Source: Pseudomonas sp. GM21
GTDB taxonomy: Bacteria; Pseudomonadota; Gammaproteobacteria; Pseudomonadales; Pseudomonadaceae
DNA: 57,752 bases
Assembly: GCF_000282215.1 (NCBI RefSeq)
Contig: NZ_AKJS01000109.1
Location: 1-57,752, forward strand
Reading direction: 5' to 3'
In this document: positions 26,137 to 34,248 of the stretch, piece by piece
Numbering within the stretch: the first letter of the stretch is position 1
How the letters are laid out: each line of letters starts with the position of its first letter
The notes under the pieces: generated by a model
Databases searched by the model: none
Seen by the model: the letters and a program-made list of their open reading frames with translations, nothing else
Told to the model about the DNA's origin: nothing
Position numbers and translations under genes: made by a program

Positions 26137-27137
26137 ACAAAACCACCATCGCGATGGTCCTGGGCGATCCCGCAGGCATCGGCCCGGAACTGATCGCACG
26201 TCTGCTCGCCGAGCCCGAGGTGCGCAGTCAGGCCAATGTCATCCTGATTGCCGATGAGGCGGAAATGCGCCGTGGCATGCGCATCGCCGGGACGGAGTTT
26301 CCTTATCGTCGCGTGGAATCGCTGGAACAGCTGTCGTTTGTCGATGACACGCCGCTGTTCTATGACTTTCGCGGCGACACGATTGGCGAGTTCGCGCGCA
26401 ACGAAGCCAGCATCATCGGCGGCCGCTACAGCCTCGACACCCTGGAAAAAGCCTTGCGCCTGACCGAGGCCGGTATCACGGATGCGGTGCTGTTCGGACC
26501 GCTGAACAAGACCTCGTTGCACATGGCTGGCATGGCACATAACGATGAGCTGCACTGGTTCGCCGAGTTACTGGATTTCCACGGGCCGTTCTGCGAATTC
26601 AACGTACTCGACAACCTTTGGACTTCCCGCGTGACATCCCACGTCGCGCTGTCTGAAGTGCCGGGCATGCTCACGCAAGCGCGGGTGGTGGAAGCCATTC
26701 AGCTGATCGACACCGCGCTCAAGCGCAATGGCCTGGAAAAACCGCGTATCGGCGTGTGTGGCTTGAACCCGCATAACGGCGACAACGGCTCGTTCGGTCG
26801 CGAAGAACTGGACATCATCGGCCCCGCCGTGGGAACCGCCCAGGCGTTGGGCATTGCGGCGGAAGGGCCGTACCCGGGGGACACGATTTTCCTCAAGGTG
26901 CAGGGCGATGCCAGTGCCTTTGACGCGGTGGTGACGATGTATCACGACCAAGGGCAGATCGCGATCAAGTTGATGGGGTTCTCCCGTGGGGTGACGGTAC
27001 AGGGCGGTTTGCCGATTCCGATTACCACCCCGGCGCACGGCACCGCGTTTGATATCGCGGGGCAGGGCAAGGCGAATGTCGGGGCGATTCGCCAGGCGTT
27101 CGAGATTGCGTGCCGGATGGGCACCAACAGCTACTGA
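26133..27137 (+). CDS. PdxA-family NAD-dependent dehydrogenase (catabolic type)
   Basis: This 334-residue protein is of the PdxA family. Its opening is MVLGDPAGIGPELIA, with TSHVALSEVPGML and TMYHDQGQIAIKLM holding the metal-binding His residues, and a GTAFDIAGQGKA phosphate or carboxylate loop. Biosynthetic PdxA oxidises 4-phosphohydroxy-threonine for vitamin B6. In Pseudomonas that gene normally sits with ksgA and surA. A copy in a transporter/amidohydrolase operon fits the PdxA2-like or TphB-like dehydrogenases that oxidise and decarboxylate a sugar acid or dihydrodiol. The exact reaction is not known. A terminator follows. Confidence 0.82.
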   Translation: MNKTTIAMVLGDPAGIGPELIARLLAEPEVRSQANVILIADEAEMRRGMRIAGTEFPYRRVESLEQLSFVDDTPLFYDFRGDTIGEFARNEASIIGGRYSLDTLEKALRLTEAGITDAVLFGPLNKTSLHMAGMAHNDELHWFAELLDFHGPFCEFNVLDNLWTSRVTSHVALSEVPGMLTQARVVEAIQLIDTALKRNGLEKPRIGVCGLNPHNGDNGSFGREELDIIGPAVGTAQALGIAAEGPYPGDTIFLKVQGDASAFDAVVTMYHDQGQIAIKLMGFSRGVTVQGGLPIPITTPAHGTAFDIAGQGKANVGAIRQAFEIACRMGTNSY

Positions 27138-27208
27138 CACTGTGTGAGAGCGAGACCGGCTTGCCGGCGATAGCGTCAGCACAGTCGACGCTTTCCTTGA
27201 GGCAAAAG

Positions 27209-27246
27209 AAAACCCCCGATCAATCCAGAGGACTGATCGGGGGTTT
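27209..27246. terminator. Bidirectional terminator between pdxA-like gene and nrdA
   Basis: AAACCCCCGATCA and TGATCGGGGGTTT form a 13-bp stem around a short loop, flanked by A-rich and T-rich tracts. On the minus strand the stem is followed by TTTTCTTTT, a strong end for nrdA. It can also stop the convergent pdxA transcript. A single REP arm lies just before it (about 27150-27171). Confidence 0.85.
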
Positions 27247-27280
27247 CGAGTAAGCGCCTTGCGGCGCCTACTGGCTCAGC

Positions 27281-30175
27281 TTATTGGCAAGCTTCGCAAT
27301 CCGGCTCGTCGATGGCGCACGCCTTTGGCACTGGAGCAGGGCCGGCAGGTGCTGCCAGGACCGAATCTTCACCGTGGTTGCCGCCGCTGGAAACAGCATT
27401 CAGCTTGCCGGTGTTGATGGTCGACTTCTCGGTGCTGGTCGCGGCCAGGGCACGGAGGTAGTAAGTGGTTTTCAGACCACGGTACCAGGCCATGCGGTAG
27501 GTCACGTCCAGCTTCTTGCCCGATGCGCCAGCGATGTACAGGTTCAGCGATTGAGCCTGGTCGATCCACTTCTGGCGACGGCTTGCCGCGTCAACGATCC
27601 ACTTGGTGTCCACTTCGAATGCAGTCGCGTAGAGCTCTTTGAGTTCTTGCGGGATGCGCTCGATTTGCTGCACCGAACCGTCGTAGTACTTCAGGTCGTT
27701 GATCATGACCGAGTCCCACAGACCGCGAGCCTTCAGGTCGCGAACCAGGTACGGGTTGATCACGGTGAATTCGCCCGACAGGTTCGATTTCACGTAGAGG
27801 TTCTGGTAGGTCGGTTCGATCGACTGCGAGACGCCAGTGATGTTGGCGATGGTCGCGGTCGGTGCGATGGCCATGATGTTGGAGTTACGAATGCCTTTCT
27901 GAACACGGGCGCGAACCGGTGCCCAGTCCAGGGATTCGTTCAGGTCAACGTCGATGTACTTCTGGCCACGCTGCTCGATCAGGATCTGTTGCGAATCCAG
28001 CGGCAGAATGCCTTTGGACCACAGCGAACCCTGGAACGTCTCGTAGGCGCCACGCTCGTCGGCCAGGTCGCAGGAGGCCTGGATCGCGTAGTAGCTGACC
28101 GCTTCCATCGACTTGTCGGCGAACTCGACGGCCGCGTCGGAACCGTAAGGAATGTGCTGCAGGTACAAAGCGTCCTGGAAGCCCATGATGCCCAGACCGA
28201 CCGGACGGTGCTTGAAGTTGGAGTTCTTCGCTTGCGGCACCGAGTAATAGTTGATGTCGATCACGTTATCGAGCATGCGAACGGCGGTGTTCACGGTGCG
28301 TTCCAGCTTGGCGGTGTCCAGCTTGCCGTTGACGATGTGGTTCGGCAGGTTGATCGAGCCCAAGTTGCAAACAGCGATCTCGTCCTTGTTGGTGTTCAAG
28401 GTGATTTCGGTGCACAGGTTCGAGCTGTGAACCACGCCGACGTGCTGCTGCGGGCTGCGCAGGTTGCACGGGTCTTTGAAGGTCAGCCATGGGTGGCCGG
28501 TTTCAAACAGCATGGACAGCATTTTGCGCCACAGGTCTTTGGCCTGGATGGTCTTGAACAGCTTGATCTTGCCCGGGTACTCGGACAGGGCTTCGTAGTA
28601 CTCGTAACGCTCTTCGAAGGCCTTGCCGGTCAGGTCGTGCAGGTCCGGTACTTCGGATGGCGAGAACAGGGTCCACTTGCCGTCATCGAAGACACGCTTC
28701 ATGAACAGGTCAGGGATCCAGTTGGCGGTGTTCATGTCGTGGGTACGACGACGGTCATCACCGGTGTTCTTGCGGAGTTCGATGAACTCTTCGATATCCA
28801 TGTGCCAGGTTTCCAGGTAGGCACACACAGCGCCTTTGCGCTTGCCACCCTGGTTAACGGCGACGGCGGTGTCGTTCACTACCTTGAGGAACGGTACAAC
28901 GCCCTGGGATTTGCCGTTGGTGCCCTTGATGTACGAACCCAGTGCACGAACCGGTGTCCAGTCGTTGCCCAGGCCACCGGCGAATTTCGACAGCATGGCG
29001 TTGTCGTGGATCGCGTGGTAGATGCCCGACAGGTCATCCGGCACGGTGGTCAGGTAGCAGCTCGACAGCTGTGGACGCAGGGTGCCGGCGTTGAACAGGG
29101 TCGGCGTCGAGGACATGTAGTCGAAGGACGACAACAGGTTGTAGAACTCGATGGCGCGGTCTTCTTTCTGCTTCTCTTCGATCGCCAGGCCCATGGCCAC
29201 GCGCATGAAGAAGATTTGTGGCAGTTCGAAGCGGATACCGTCCTTGTGGATGAAGTAACGGTCGTACAGGGTTTGCAGGCCCAGGTACGTGAACTGTTGA
29301 TCGCGCTCGTGGTTGATCGCCTTGCCGAGTTTTTCCAGGTCAAAAGTCGCCAGGACCGGGTTCAGCAATTCGAATTCGATACCCTTGGCGATGTAGGCAG
29401 GCAAGGCCTTGGCGTACAGGTCGACCATCTCGTGGTGAGTCGCGCTTTCGGCAACGTTCAAGAAGCTCAGGCCTTCGGCACGCAGGGTGTCCATCAGCAG
29501 GCGAGCGGTCACGAACGAGTAGTTCGGCTCACGCTCAACCAGGGTGCGGGCGGTCATCACCAGGGCGGTGTTGACGTCGGTCAGGGCCACACCGTCGTAC
29601 AGGTTCTTCAGGGTTTCGCGCTGGATCAGGTCGCCGTCGACTTCTTCCAGACCTTCGCACGCTTCGGTGACGATGGTGTTCAGGCGACCCATGTCCAGAG
29701 GTGCCAGGCTGCCATCGGCGCGGGTGATGCGGATCGACGGGTGAGCGTTGACGGCTTCTTCGGCCGGTGCGTGGGCGGCGCGTTGTTTCGAACGACCGTC
29801 ACGGTAGATCACATAGTCGCGGGCTACTTTCTGCTCGCCGGCACGCATCAGGGCCAGTTCGACCTGGTCCTGGATTTCTTCGATGTGGATGGTGCCGCCC
29901 GATGGCATGCGACGCTTGAAGGTCGCGGTGACTTGTTCGGTCAGGCGGGCCACGGTGTCATGGATTCGCGACGAGGCGGCAGCGGTGCCGCCCTCAACTG
30001 CGAGAAACGCTTTGGTGATCGCGACGGTGATTTTGTCGTCGGTGTAAGGAACGACAGTGCCGTTTCGCTTGATCACGCGCAGCTGACCAGGCGCGGTGGC
30101 GGACAGATCCGAAGTCGAATCAGCGGCCTGCGGCAAGGTGCCCTGCGGGTTCTCGCGAGTTGTGTCGGTTTGCAT
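27281..30175 (-). CDS. nrdA: Class Ia ribonucleotide reductase, alpha subunit
   Basis: This 964-residue protein reduces ribonucleoside diphosphates for DNA synthesis. Two ATP-cone domains sit at the N-terminus: one begins at VIKRNGTVVPYTDDKI, the other at IRITRADGSLAPLD, as described for P. aeruginosa NrdA. The active site shows NLCTEI (the Asn-Cys-Glu triad) and the upstream Cys in LSSCYLTTV. The C-terminal tail CAIDEPDCEACQ carries the re-reducing Cys pair. I chose the ATG at 30175; an upstream start would add 6 residues. No nrdB follows; a terminator and the convergent pdxA-like gene do. A long leader with NrdR and DnaA sites lies upstream. Confidence 0.97.
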   Translation of the reverse strand: MQTDTTRENPQGTLPQAADSTSDLSATAPGQLRVIKRNGTVVPYTDDKITVAITKAFLAVEGGTAAASSRIHDTVARLTEQVTATFKRRMPSGGTIHIEEIQDQVELALMRAGEQKVARDYVIYRDGRSKQRAAHAPAEEAVNAHPSIRITRADGSLAPLDMGRLNTIVTEACEGLEEVDGDLIQRETLKNLYDGVALTDVNTALVMTARTLVEREPNYSFVTARLLMDTLRAEGLSFLNVAESATHHEMVDLYAKALPAYIAKGIEFELLNPVLATFDLEKLGKAINHERDQQFTYLGLQTLYDRYFIHKDGIRFELPQIFFMRVAMGLAIEEKQKEDRAIEFYNLLSSFDYMSSTPTLFNAGTLRPQLSSCYLTTVPDDLSGIYHAIHDNAMLSKFAGGLGNDWTPVRALGSYIKGTNGKSQGVVPFLKVVNDTAVAVNQGGKRKGAVCAYLETWHMDIEEFIELRKNTGDDRRRTHDMNTANWIPDLFMKRVFDDGKWTLFSPSEVPDLHDLTGKAFEERYEYYEALSEYPGKIKLFKTIQAKDLWRKMLSMLFETGHPWLTFKDPCNLRSPQQHVGVVHSSNLCTEITLNTNKDEIAVCNLGSINLPNHIVNGKLDTAKLERTVNTAVRMLDNVIDINYYSVPQAKNSNFKHRPVGLGIMGFQDALYLQHIPYGSDAAVEFADKSMEAVSYYAIQASCDLADERGAYETFQGSLWSKGILPLDSQQILIEQRGQKYIDVDLNESLDWAPVRARVQKGIRNSNIMAIAPTATIANITGVSQSIEPTYQNLYVKSNLSGEFTVINPYLVRDLKARGLWDSVMINDLKYYDGSVQQIERIPQELKELYATAFEVDTKWIVDAASRRQKWIDQAQSLNLYIAGASGKKLDVTYRMAWYRGLKTTYYLRALAATSTEKSTINTGKLNAVSSGGNHGEDSVLAAPAGPAPVPKACAIDEPDCEACQ

Positions 30176-30535
30176 GGGGGAGTATCTCCACATTCTCTAT
30201 GTTTGTTTGGGCACCGTCACGGTGCCCACCGTTCTGTCCAAAAGCACTACAACCGACGGGCGTCGGGCATAACAACTCCGGGACAGTAGGAAAAGGCTAA
30301 TGAGGCCGCATCCTTGCCGAAGTCTTGGGCTGCGAGCCTGGGCTCGAAACCGGATTCCTTTCGGGGTGGCAATAATGACTGCAACACCCGTACCGTTTTG
30401 GCTGTTCGGGCCTGAAAAAACGGTGCCATCCGCCTGTGCGGTTTGGTCTTGTAAAATCACGCTGTGTTCAACCAGAAACAGGCAATAAAGCGCTTGAGTT
30501 TCTGCTCTGAAATGTGGTGGGGCTTTTAATCTAAA

Positions 30536-30582
30536 ACCCTACATGTAGGGTTTTTTTGACGCCGGGGTACAAGATAGTGCGT
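30536..30582 (-). promoter_or_regulatory. Tandem NrdR boxes upstream of nrdA
   Basis: Box 1 is ACCCTACATGTAGGGT (30536-30551) and box 2 is GTACAAGATAGTGCGT (30567-30582). Each resembles the 16-bp NrdR consensus (CWATATATWG core with ACA/TGT flanks). They are 15 bp apart, 31 bp centre to centre, which is three helical turns and the spacing NrdR needs. Box 2 covers the candidate -10 element, so repression of nrdA is expected when dATP/ATP-bound NrdR is present. Confidence 0.7.
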
Positions 30583-30599
30583 TTTTGGAGGTGTTGCAA
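30571..30599 (-). promoter_or_regulatory. Candidate sigma-70 promoter for nrdA
   Basis: Read on the minus strand, TTGCAA (30594-30599) and TATCTT (30571-30576) are 17 bp apart. Each matches four of six consensus positions. Transcription would begin near 30564, leaving a leader of about 390 bases before the nrdA ATG. No riboswitch was recognised in that leader. Confidence 0.5.
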
Positions 30600-30608
30600 C
30601 GTACTGCC

Positions 30609-30617
30609 TGTGGATAA
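30609..30617 (-). promoter_or_regulatory. DnaA box upstream of nrdA promoter
   Basis: On the minus strand this is TTATCCACA, a perfect DnaA box. A second, one-mismatch copy (TTACACACA) follows at 30621-30629. They lie just upstream of the candidate -35 of nrdA. In E. coli DnaA also binds at nrdAB and ties its expression to replication. Confidence 0.65.
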
Positions 30618-30907
30618 ACCTGTGTGTAAATTGTGTGTGAAAGGTGGAACCGGCGTGCAGGCCGCGACCTAGCGGGACCGAGGCGTTTTTCATCGATTTT
30701 CAGGGATTGAAAACAGCCGTCCGGATTTTTAAGGGCGCGAACCCTATCACAAAAAACCGGCGTGTCCGAACGCATTTGCCGGCTTGTGTTCTCGACGGGC
30801 GGCGTTTATACAATCGCCCCAGCGTTACGCATTCTTATCCTCCCCAATCATTACAAAAAGACGGGCGGATCCTTCCTTATAAGTGTTATTGGCAAGCAGA
30901 GGTCACC

Positions 30908-31630
30908 GTGGAGCAAGAAGCCTGGCAGGTATTGATTGTGGAGGACGACCAGCGTCTGGCCGAACTGACCCGCGACTACCTGGAGGCCAATGGCCTGTGC
31001 GTCTCGATCGAGGGCAATGGGGCGCTGGCGGCGGCTCGCATCATCAAGGAGAAGCCGGACCTGGTGATCCTCGACCTGATGTTGCCCGGCGAAGACGGGC
31101 TGAGCATTTGCCGCAAGGTTCGCGACCAGTATGACGGCTCGATCCTGATGCTCACTGCCCGCACCGACGACACCGACCAGATCCTCGGCCTGGACCTCGG
31201 TGCCGACGACTACGTGTGCAAACCGGTGCGCCCGCGCCTGTTGCTGGCGCGTATCCAGGCCCTGTTGCGCCGCAGCGAAGCACCGGAGGTCGTCCCGGAA
31301 AAACAGCGACGCCTGCAGTTTGGTCCGCTGGTGGTGGACAACGCATTGCGTGAAGCCTGGCTGCATGACAACGGCATCGAGCTGACCAGTGCCGAGTTCG
31401 ACCTGCTCTGGCTGCTGGTGGCCAACGCCGGGCGCATCCTGTCCCGTGAAGAGATTTTCACCGCGTTGCGCGGCATCGGTTATGACGGTCAGGACCGCTC
31501 CATTGATGTGCGCATCTCGCGCATCCGCCCGAAAATCGGCGATGACCCGGAACACCCGCGGCTGATCAAAACCATCCGCAGCAAAGGTTATCTTTTTGTA
31601 CCGGAAGCCAGCGTAGACCCGTCGCTGTGA
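30908..31630 (+). CDS. RstA-like response regulator
   Basis: This 240-residue OmpR-type response regulator has a receiver with acidic EDD near residue 12, the phospho-acceptor Asp in LVILDLMLPGEDG, and Lys in YVCKPVRP. The C-terminal winged helix contains LTSAEFDLLWLL and the RSIDVRISRIRPKIGDD recognition region. It resembles E. coli RstA over its length and corresponds by position (next to nrdA) to P. aeruginosa PA1157. I chose the GTG at 30908, with AGAGG 5 bases upstream. It overlaps the sensor gene by 4 bases. Inputs and targets are unknown. Confidence 0.9.
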   Translation: MEQEAWQVLIVEDDQRLAELTRDYLEANGLCVSIEGNGALAAARIIKEKPDLVILDLMLPGEDGLSICRKVRDQYDGSILMLTARTDDTDQILGLDLGADDYVCKPVRPRLLLARIQALLRRSEAPEVVPEKQRRLQFGPLVVDNALREAWLHDNGIELTSAEFDLLWLLVANAGRILSREEIFTALRGIGYDGQDRSIDVRISRIRPKIGDDPEHPRLIKTIRSKGYLFVPEASVDPSL

Positions 31631-33237
31631 ATTCGATCTTCCTGCGTATTTATGGCGGCATGTGCGCGGCGCTGATTCTGGTCGCGGTGCTGGGCGTGCT
31701 GGCGTTGCACTTGCTAAATGAGGTACGCGGCGAGCAATACCGCGAGCGCCTGGCCCACGGTACGTTTGCGTTGATGGCCGACAACCTCAATCCGATGAAC
31801 GAAACCGAGCGCCATCGCGCCTTGCTGGTCTGGGAGCGCTTGCTCGGGATTCCATTGGCGCTGACCACATTTGCTCAAACCGAACTCGACCTCACCCAGC
31901 GTACCCGCGTCCTGCACGGCCAGGCGCTGGTTGAACAGACCGGCCCGCACGCGGCGAAGGTCTATCGACTGGTCAGCGACAAGGAGCAGCTTGTGCTGGT
32001 GGGTGAGGTCCAGCAGATCAGCGAACAACTGGCCCGCGCCACTATTTATCTACTGGTCGATGAACTGGTGCGCTACCCGGTGGCCGAACAGCCCCAGCGG
32101 CTGGCATTGTTGAAAGAAGAGAAAAGCTTTGGTTTCGACTTGCGTCTGGTCAAGGTCGAGCAGGCGGACATGGACGAAGACCAGAGCCGCCGGGTGTCCG
32201 AGGGTGACACGGTGATGGCGCTGGGCAAGGGCGGCGACTCGATCCGGGTGTTTGCCGGCATGGTCGGGACGCCGTGGGTGCTGGAGATCGGCCCGCTGTA
32301 CCAGATGAATCCTTATCCGCCGGAATGGCTGGTGTTGATCGCGGCGCTCGGGTTAAGCCTGATCGGTCTGATCGTCTACCTGTTGGTGCGGCAACTGGAG
32401 CGCCGTTTGCGCGGGCTCGAAGCGGCCGCCACACGTATTGCCCAAGGCAGCCTGGAAACCCGTGTACCGGCGCGCGGCGCCGATTCGGTGGGGCGACTGG
32501 CCGCAGCGTTCAACGGCATGGCCGAACACTTGCAGCAATTGCTGGCGATCCAGCGTGAACTGGTGCGCGCCGTGTCCCACGAGTTACGCACCCCTGTGGC
32601 ACGCCTGCGTTTCGGCCTGGAGATGATCGGCTCGGCCACCACGCCGCAGCAGCTGGAGAAATACCGCGAGGGTATGGACCACGACATCGAGGACCTCGAC
32701 AAACTGGTCGACGAGATGCTGACTTATGCGCGGCTGGAGCAGGGCTCGCCGGCACTGAATTTCCAGCGGATCGATCTGGACGCACTGGTCAATCAAGTCA
32801 TCGAAGAACTGGCGCCATTGCGCGCCGAGGTCACGGTGCAGCGCGGCTTGTGTTTGTCGGCCGCTGATTGCGATGACGCCTGGGTCGAGGCCGAACCGCG
32901 CTACTTGCATCGGGCTCTTCAGAACCTGGTCAGCAACGCCATGCGTCACGCTCAATCGCGGGTGACCGTCAGTTATCAGGTGGGGCAGCAGCGTTGCCGG
33001 GTGGACGTCGAGGATGACGGGCCGGGTGTGCCGGAGTTGGCCTGGGAACGAATTTTCACGCCGTTCCTGCGCCTGGATGACAGCCGTACCCGTGCGTCAG
33101 GCGGACATGGGTTGGGGTTGTCCATCGTGCGGCGAATCATCCATTGGCATGACGGACGGGCGTTGATCAGCAAGAGCAAGAGCCTGGGTGGGGCTTGCTT
33201 TAGCTTGAGTTGGCCGCGCAATCAGGAGAAGCGCTGA
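31627..33237 (+). CDS. RstB-like sensor histidine kinase
   Basis: This 536-residue inner-membrane sensor has TM1 at about residues 8-30 and a periplasmic domain to about 230. TM2 follows around 236-258 (WLVLIAALGLSLIGLIVYLLV), then a HAMP domain with RLRGLEAAATRIAQGSLETRV. The His box is SHELRTPVARLR. The ATPase domain shows NLVSNAMRHA, DDGPGVP and GGHGLGLSIVRRI. It starts at a GTG overlapping the stop of the regulator, so the pair is co-translated. The signal cannot be read from the periplasmic domain. A REP doublet follows. Confidence 0.9.
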   Translation: MNSIFLRIYGGMCAALILVAVLGVLALHLLNEVRGEQYRERLAHGTFALMADNLNPMNETERHRALLVWERLLGIPLALTTFAQTELDLTQRTRVLHGQALVEQTGPHAAKVYRLVSDKEQLVLVGEVQQISEQLARATIYLLVDELVRYPVAEQPQRLALLKEEKSFGFDLRLVKVEQADMDEDQSRRVSEGDTVMALGKGGDSIRVFAGMVGTPWVLEIGPLYQMNPYPPEWLVLIAALGLSLIGLIVYLLVRQLERRLRGLEAAATRIAQGSLETRVPARGADSVGRLAAAFNGMAEHLQQLLAIQRELVRAVSHELRTPVARLRFGLEMIGSATTPQQLEKYREGMDHDIEDLDKLVDEMLTYARLEQGSPALNFQRIDLDALVNQVIEELAPLRAEVTVQRGLCLSAADCDDAWVEAEPRYLHRALQNLVSNAMRHAQSRVTVSYQVGQQRCRVDVEDDGPGVPELAWERIFTPFLRLDDSRTRASGGHGLGLSIVRRIIHWHDGRALISKSKSLGGACFSLSWPRNQEKR

Positions 33238-33260
33238 GTTTGTCGGGGCCTGTTCCGGCC

Positions 33261-33339
33261 TCATCGCGAGCAGGCTCGCTCCCACAGGGATTTGTGGCGT
33301 TGCATAGATTCAATGTGGGAGCGAGCCTGCTCGCGATGA
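33261..33339. repeat. REP doublet (family 1)
   Basis: Two inverted copies of TCATCGCGAGCAGGCTCGCT are separated by a 30-bp spacer between the convergent sensor and PPTase genes. It belongs to the same family as the copies at 11980, 34151 and 44969. Confidence 0.85.
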
Positions 33340-33363
33340 GGCCAGCCCAAACACTGCAAATCT

Positions 33364-34098
33364 TCAGGCCTTAATGCTGACCAGACTCAACAACTGCCCA
33401 TCCATCAGCCCAAACTGCGCCTCCAGCTCGGTGCCATTGCGCCACTCACCAGACAAATCCGTCAGCAAGCGCAACCGCACCTCACCCGTTTCGCTCCATT
33501 CCAGCACCTCGGCGTGTTCAAAATAAAAGCGCCGCTGAACGATCGGGTACAGCGCCTTGAACAGACTTTCTTTCACTGAAAACGTCAACGTCACCAGCAT
33601 GGCCAGATCATCACGGCGACCGGTCGCCATGCGCTGTAACTCCGGTGGCGTGAGAATTTCTCCCGCCAGACGCTGGGCCCGTTCAGGGTTGAGCAGGTTT
33701 TCCAGGTCCATGCCCAAACCGCGCCAAGCGGTTTTTCTCGCGACAATCGCCGCTGCCCGGCCGGTGCTGTGGGTGATCGAGCCAGCGACGTGCGCAGGCC
33801 ACACCGGCGCCCGGTCTTCGCCGATGGCCGGGATAAAATTCAGTCCTTCCAGTTGTTGCAACGCGGCCCGAGCACACACCCGGCCAGCGAGAAATTCGGC
33901 CTGACGCTTGGCGACGGAACGCTGAATGCTCGCAGGCGGCTCGATGGCGCTGCGCTGGAAATCATCGCTGGCCAGTTGCGCGCTGTCGAAGCGGGTACTC
34001 AGCAGCACCGTATCGGGCAGCACAACCGGCAGCGGCCAGTGGGCGTCGAGTGGGGTGCAGCAGGTTGGCAGGGCGGGGGCGGGATTCATGCCGGGCAT
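33364..34098 (-). CDS. 4'-phosphopantetheinyl transferase, EntD/PcpS type
   Basis: This 244-residue enzyme moves the phosphopantetheine arm of CoA to carrier-protein serines. The EntD-like signatures are all present: GSITHS, the metal-binding GMDLE and FSVKESLFKALYP. The length and the AGRVCARAAL segment fit Pseudomonas PcpS, which serves both fatty-acid ACP and NRPS/PKS carriers such as pyoverdine synthetases. It stands alone between two REP doublets. The NIS siderophore locus at the other end of the window would not need it, because NIS synthetases have no carrier domains. Confidence 0.92.
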   Translation of the reverse strand: MPGMNPAPALPTCCTPLDAHWPLPVVLPDTVLLSTRFDSAQLASDDFQRSAIEPPASIQRSVAKRQAEFLAGRVCARAALQQLEGLNFIPAIGEDRAPVWPAHVAGSITHSTGRAAAIVARKTAWRGLGMDLENLLNPERAQRLAGEILTPPELQRMATGRRDDLAMLVTLTFSVKESLFKALYPIVQRRFYFEHAEVLEWSETGEVRLRLLTDLSGEWRNGTELEAQFGLMDGQLLSLVSIKA

Positions 34099-34150
34099 TT
34101 TGCCGGGTTGCGCTCAGGCTGGGTAGTCCTGACGTTAGACCGAGCTGCGG

Positions 34151-34229
34151 CCATCGCGAGCAGGCTCGCTCCCACAGGGATTTATGGTGCTACATAGATC
34201 CAGGTGGGAGCGAGCCTGCTCGCGATGGC
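34151..34229. repeat. REP doublet (family 1)
   Basis: Inverted arms CCATCGCGAGCAGGCTCGCT and their complement are separated by a short spacer upstream of the PPTase start and downstream of the dienelactone hydrolase stop. Confidence 0.85.
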
Positions 34230-34248
34230 CGCGCTGCGGTCGATCTGA

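Noticed and set aside
26133..27137. Biosynthetic PdxA of the vitamin B6 pathway
   Set aside because: The gene is in a transport/amidohydrolase operon and away from surA/ksgA, so a catabolic PdxA relative is more likely.
27284..30289. 1001-codon open frame on the plus strand opposite nrdA
   Set aside because: It is antisense to a highly conserved enzyme gene. Its translation is low-complexity Val/Gly/Gln-rich with no domain, as expected from the third-position GC bias of nrdA.
30194..30560. Cobalamin riboswitch in the nrdA leader
   Set aside because: No B12-box-like conserved sequence was seen, and class Ia reductase does not use B12.
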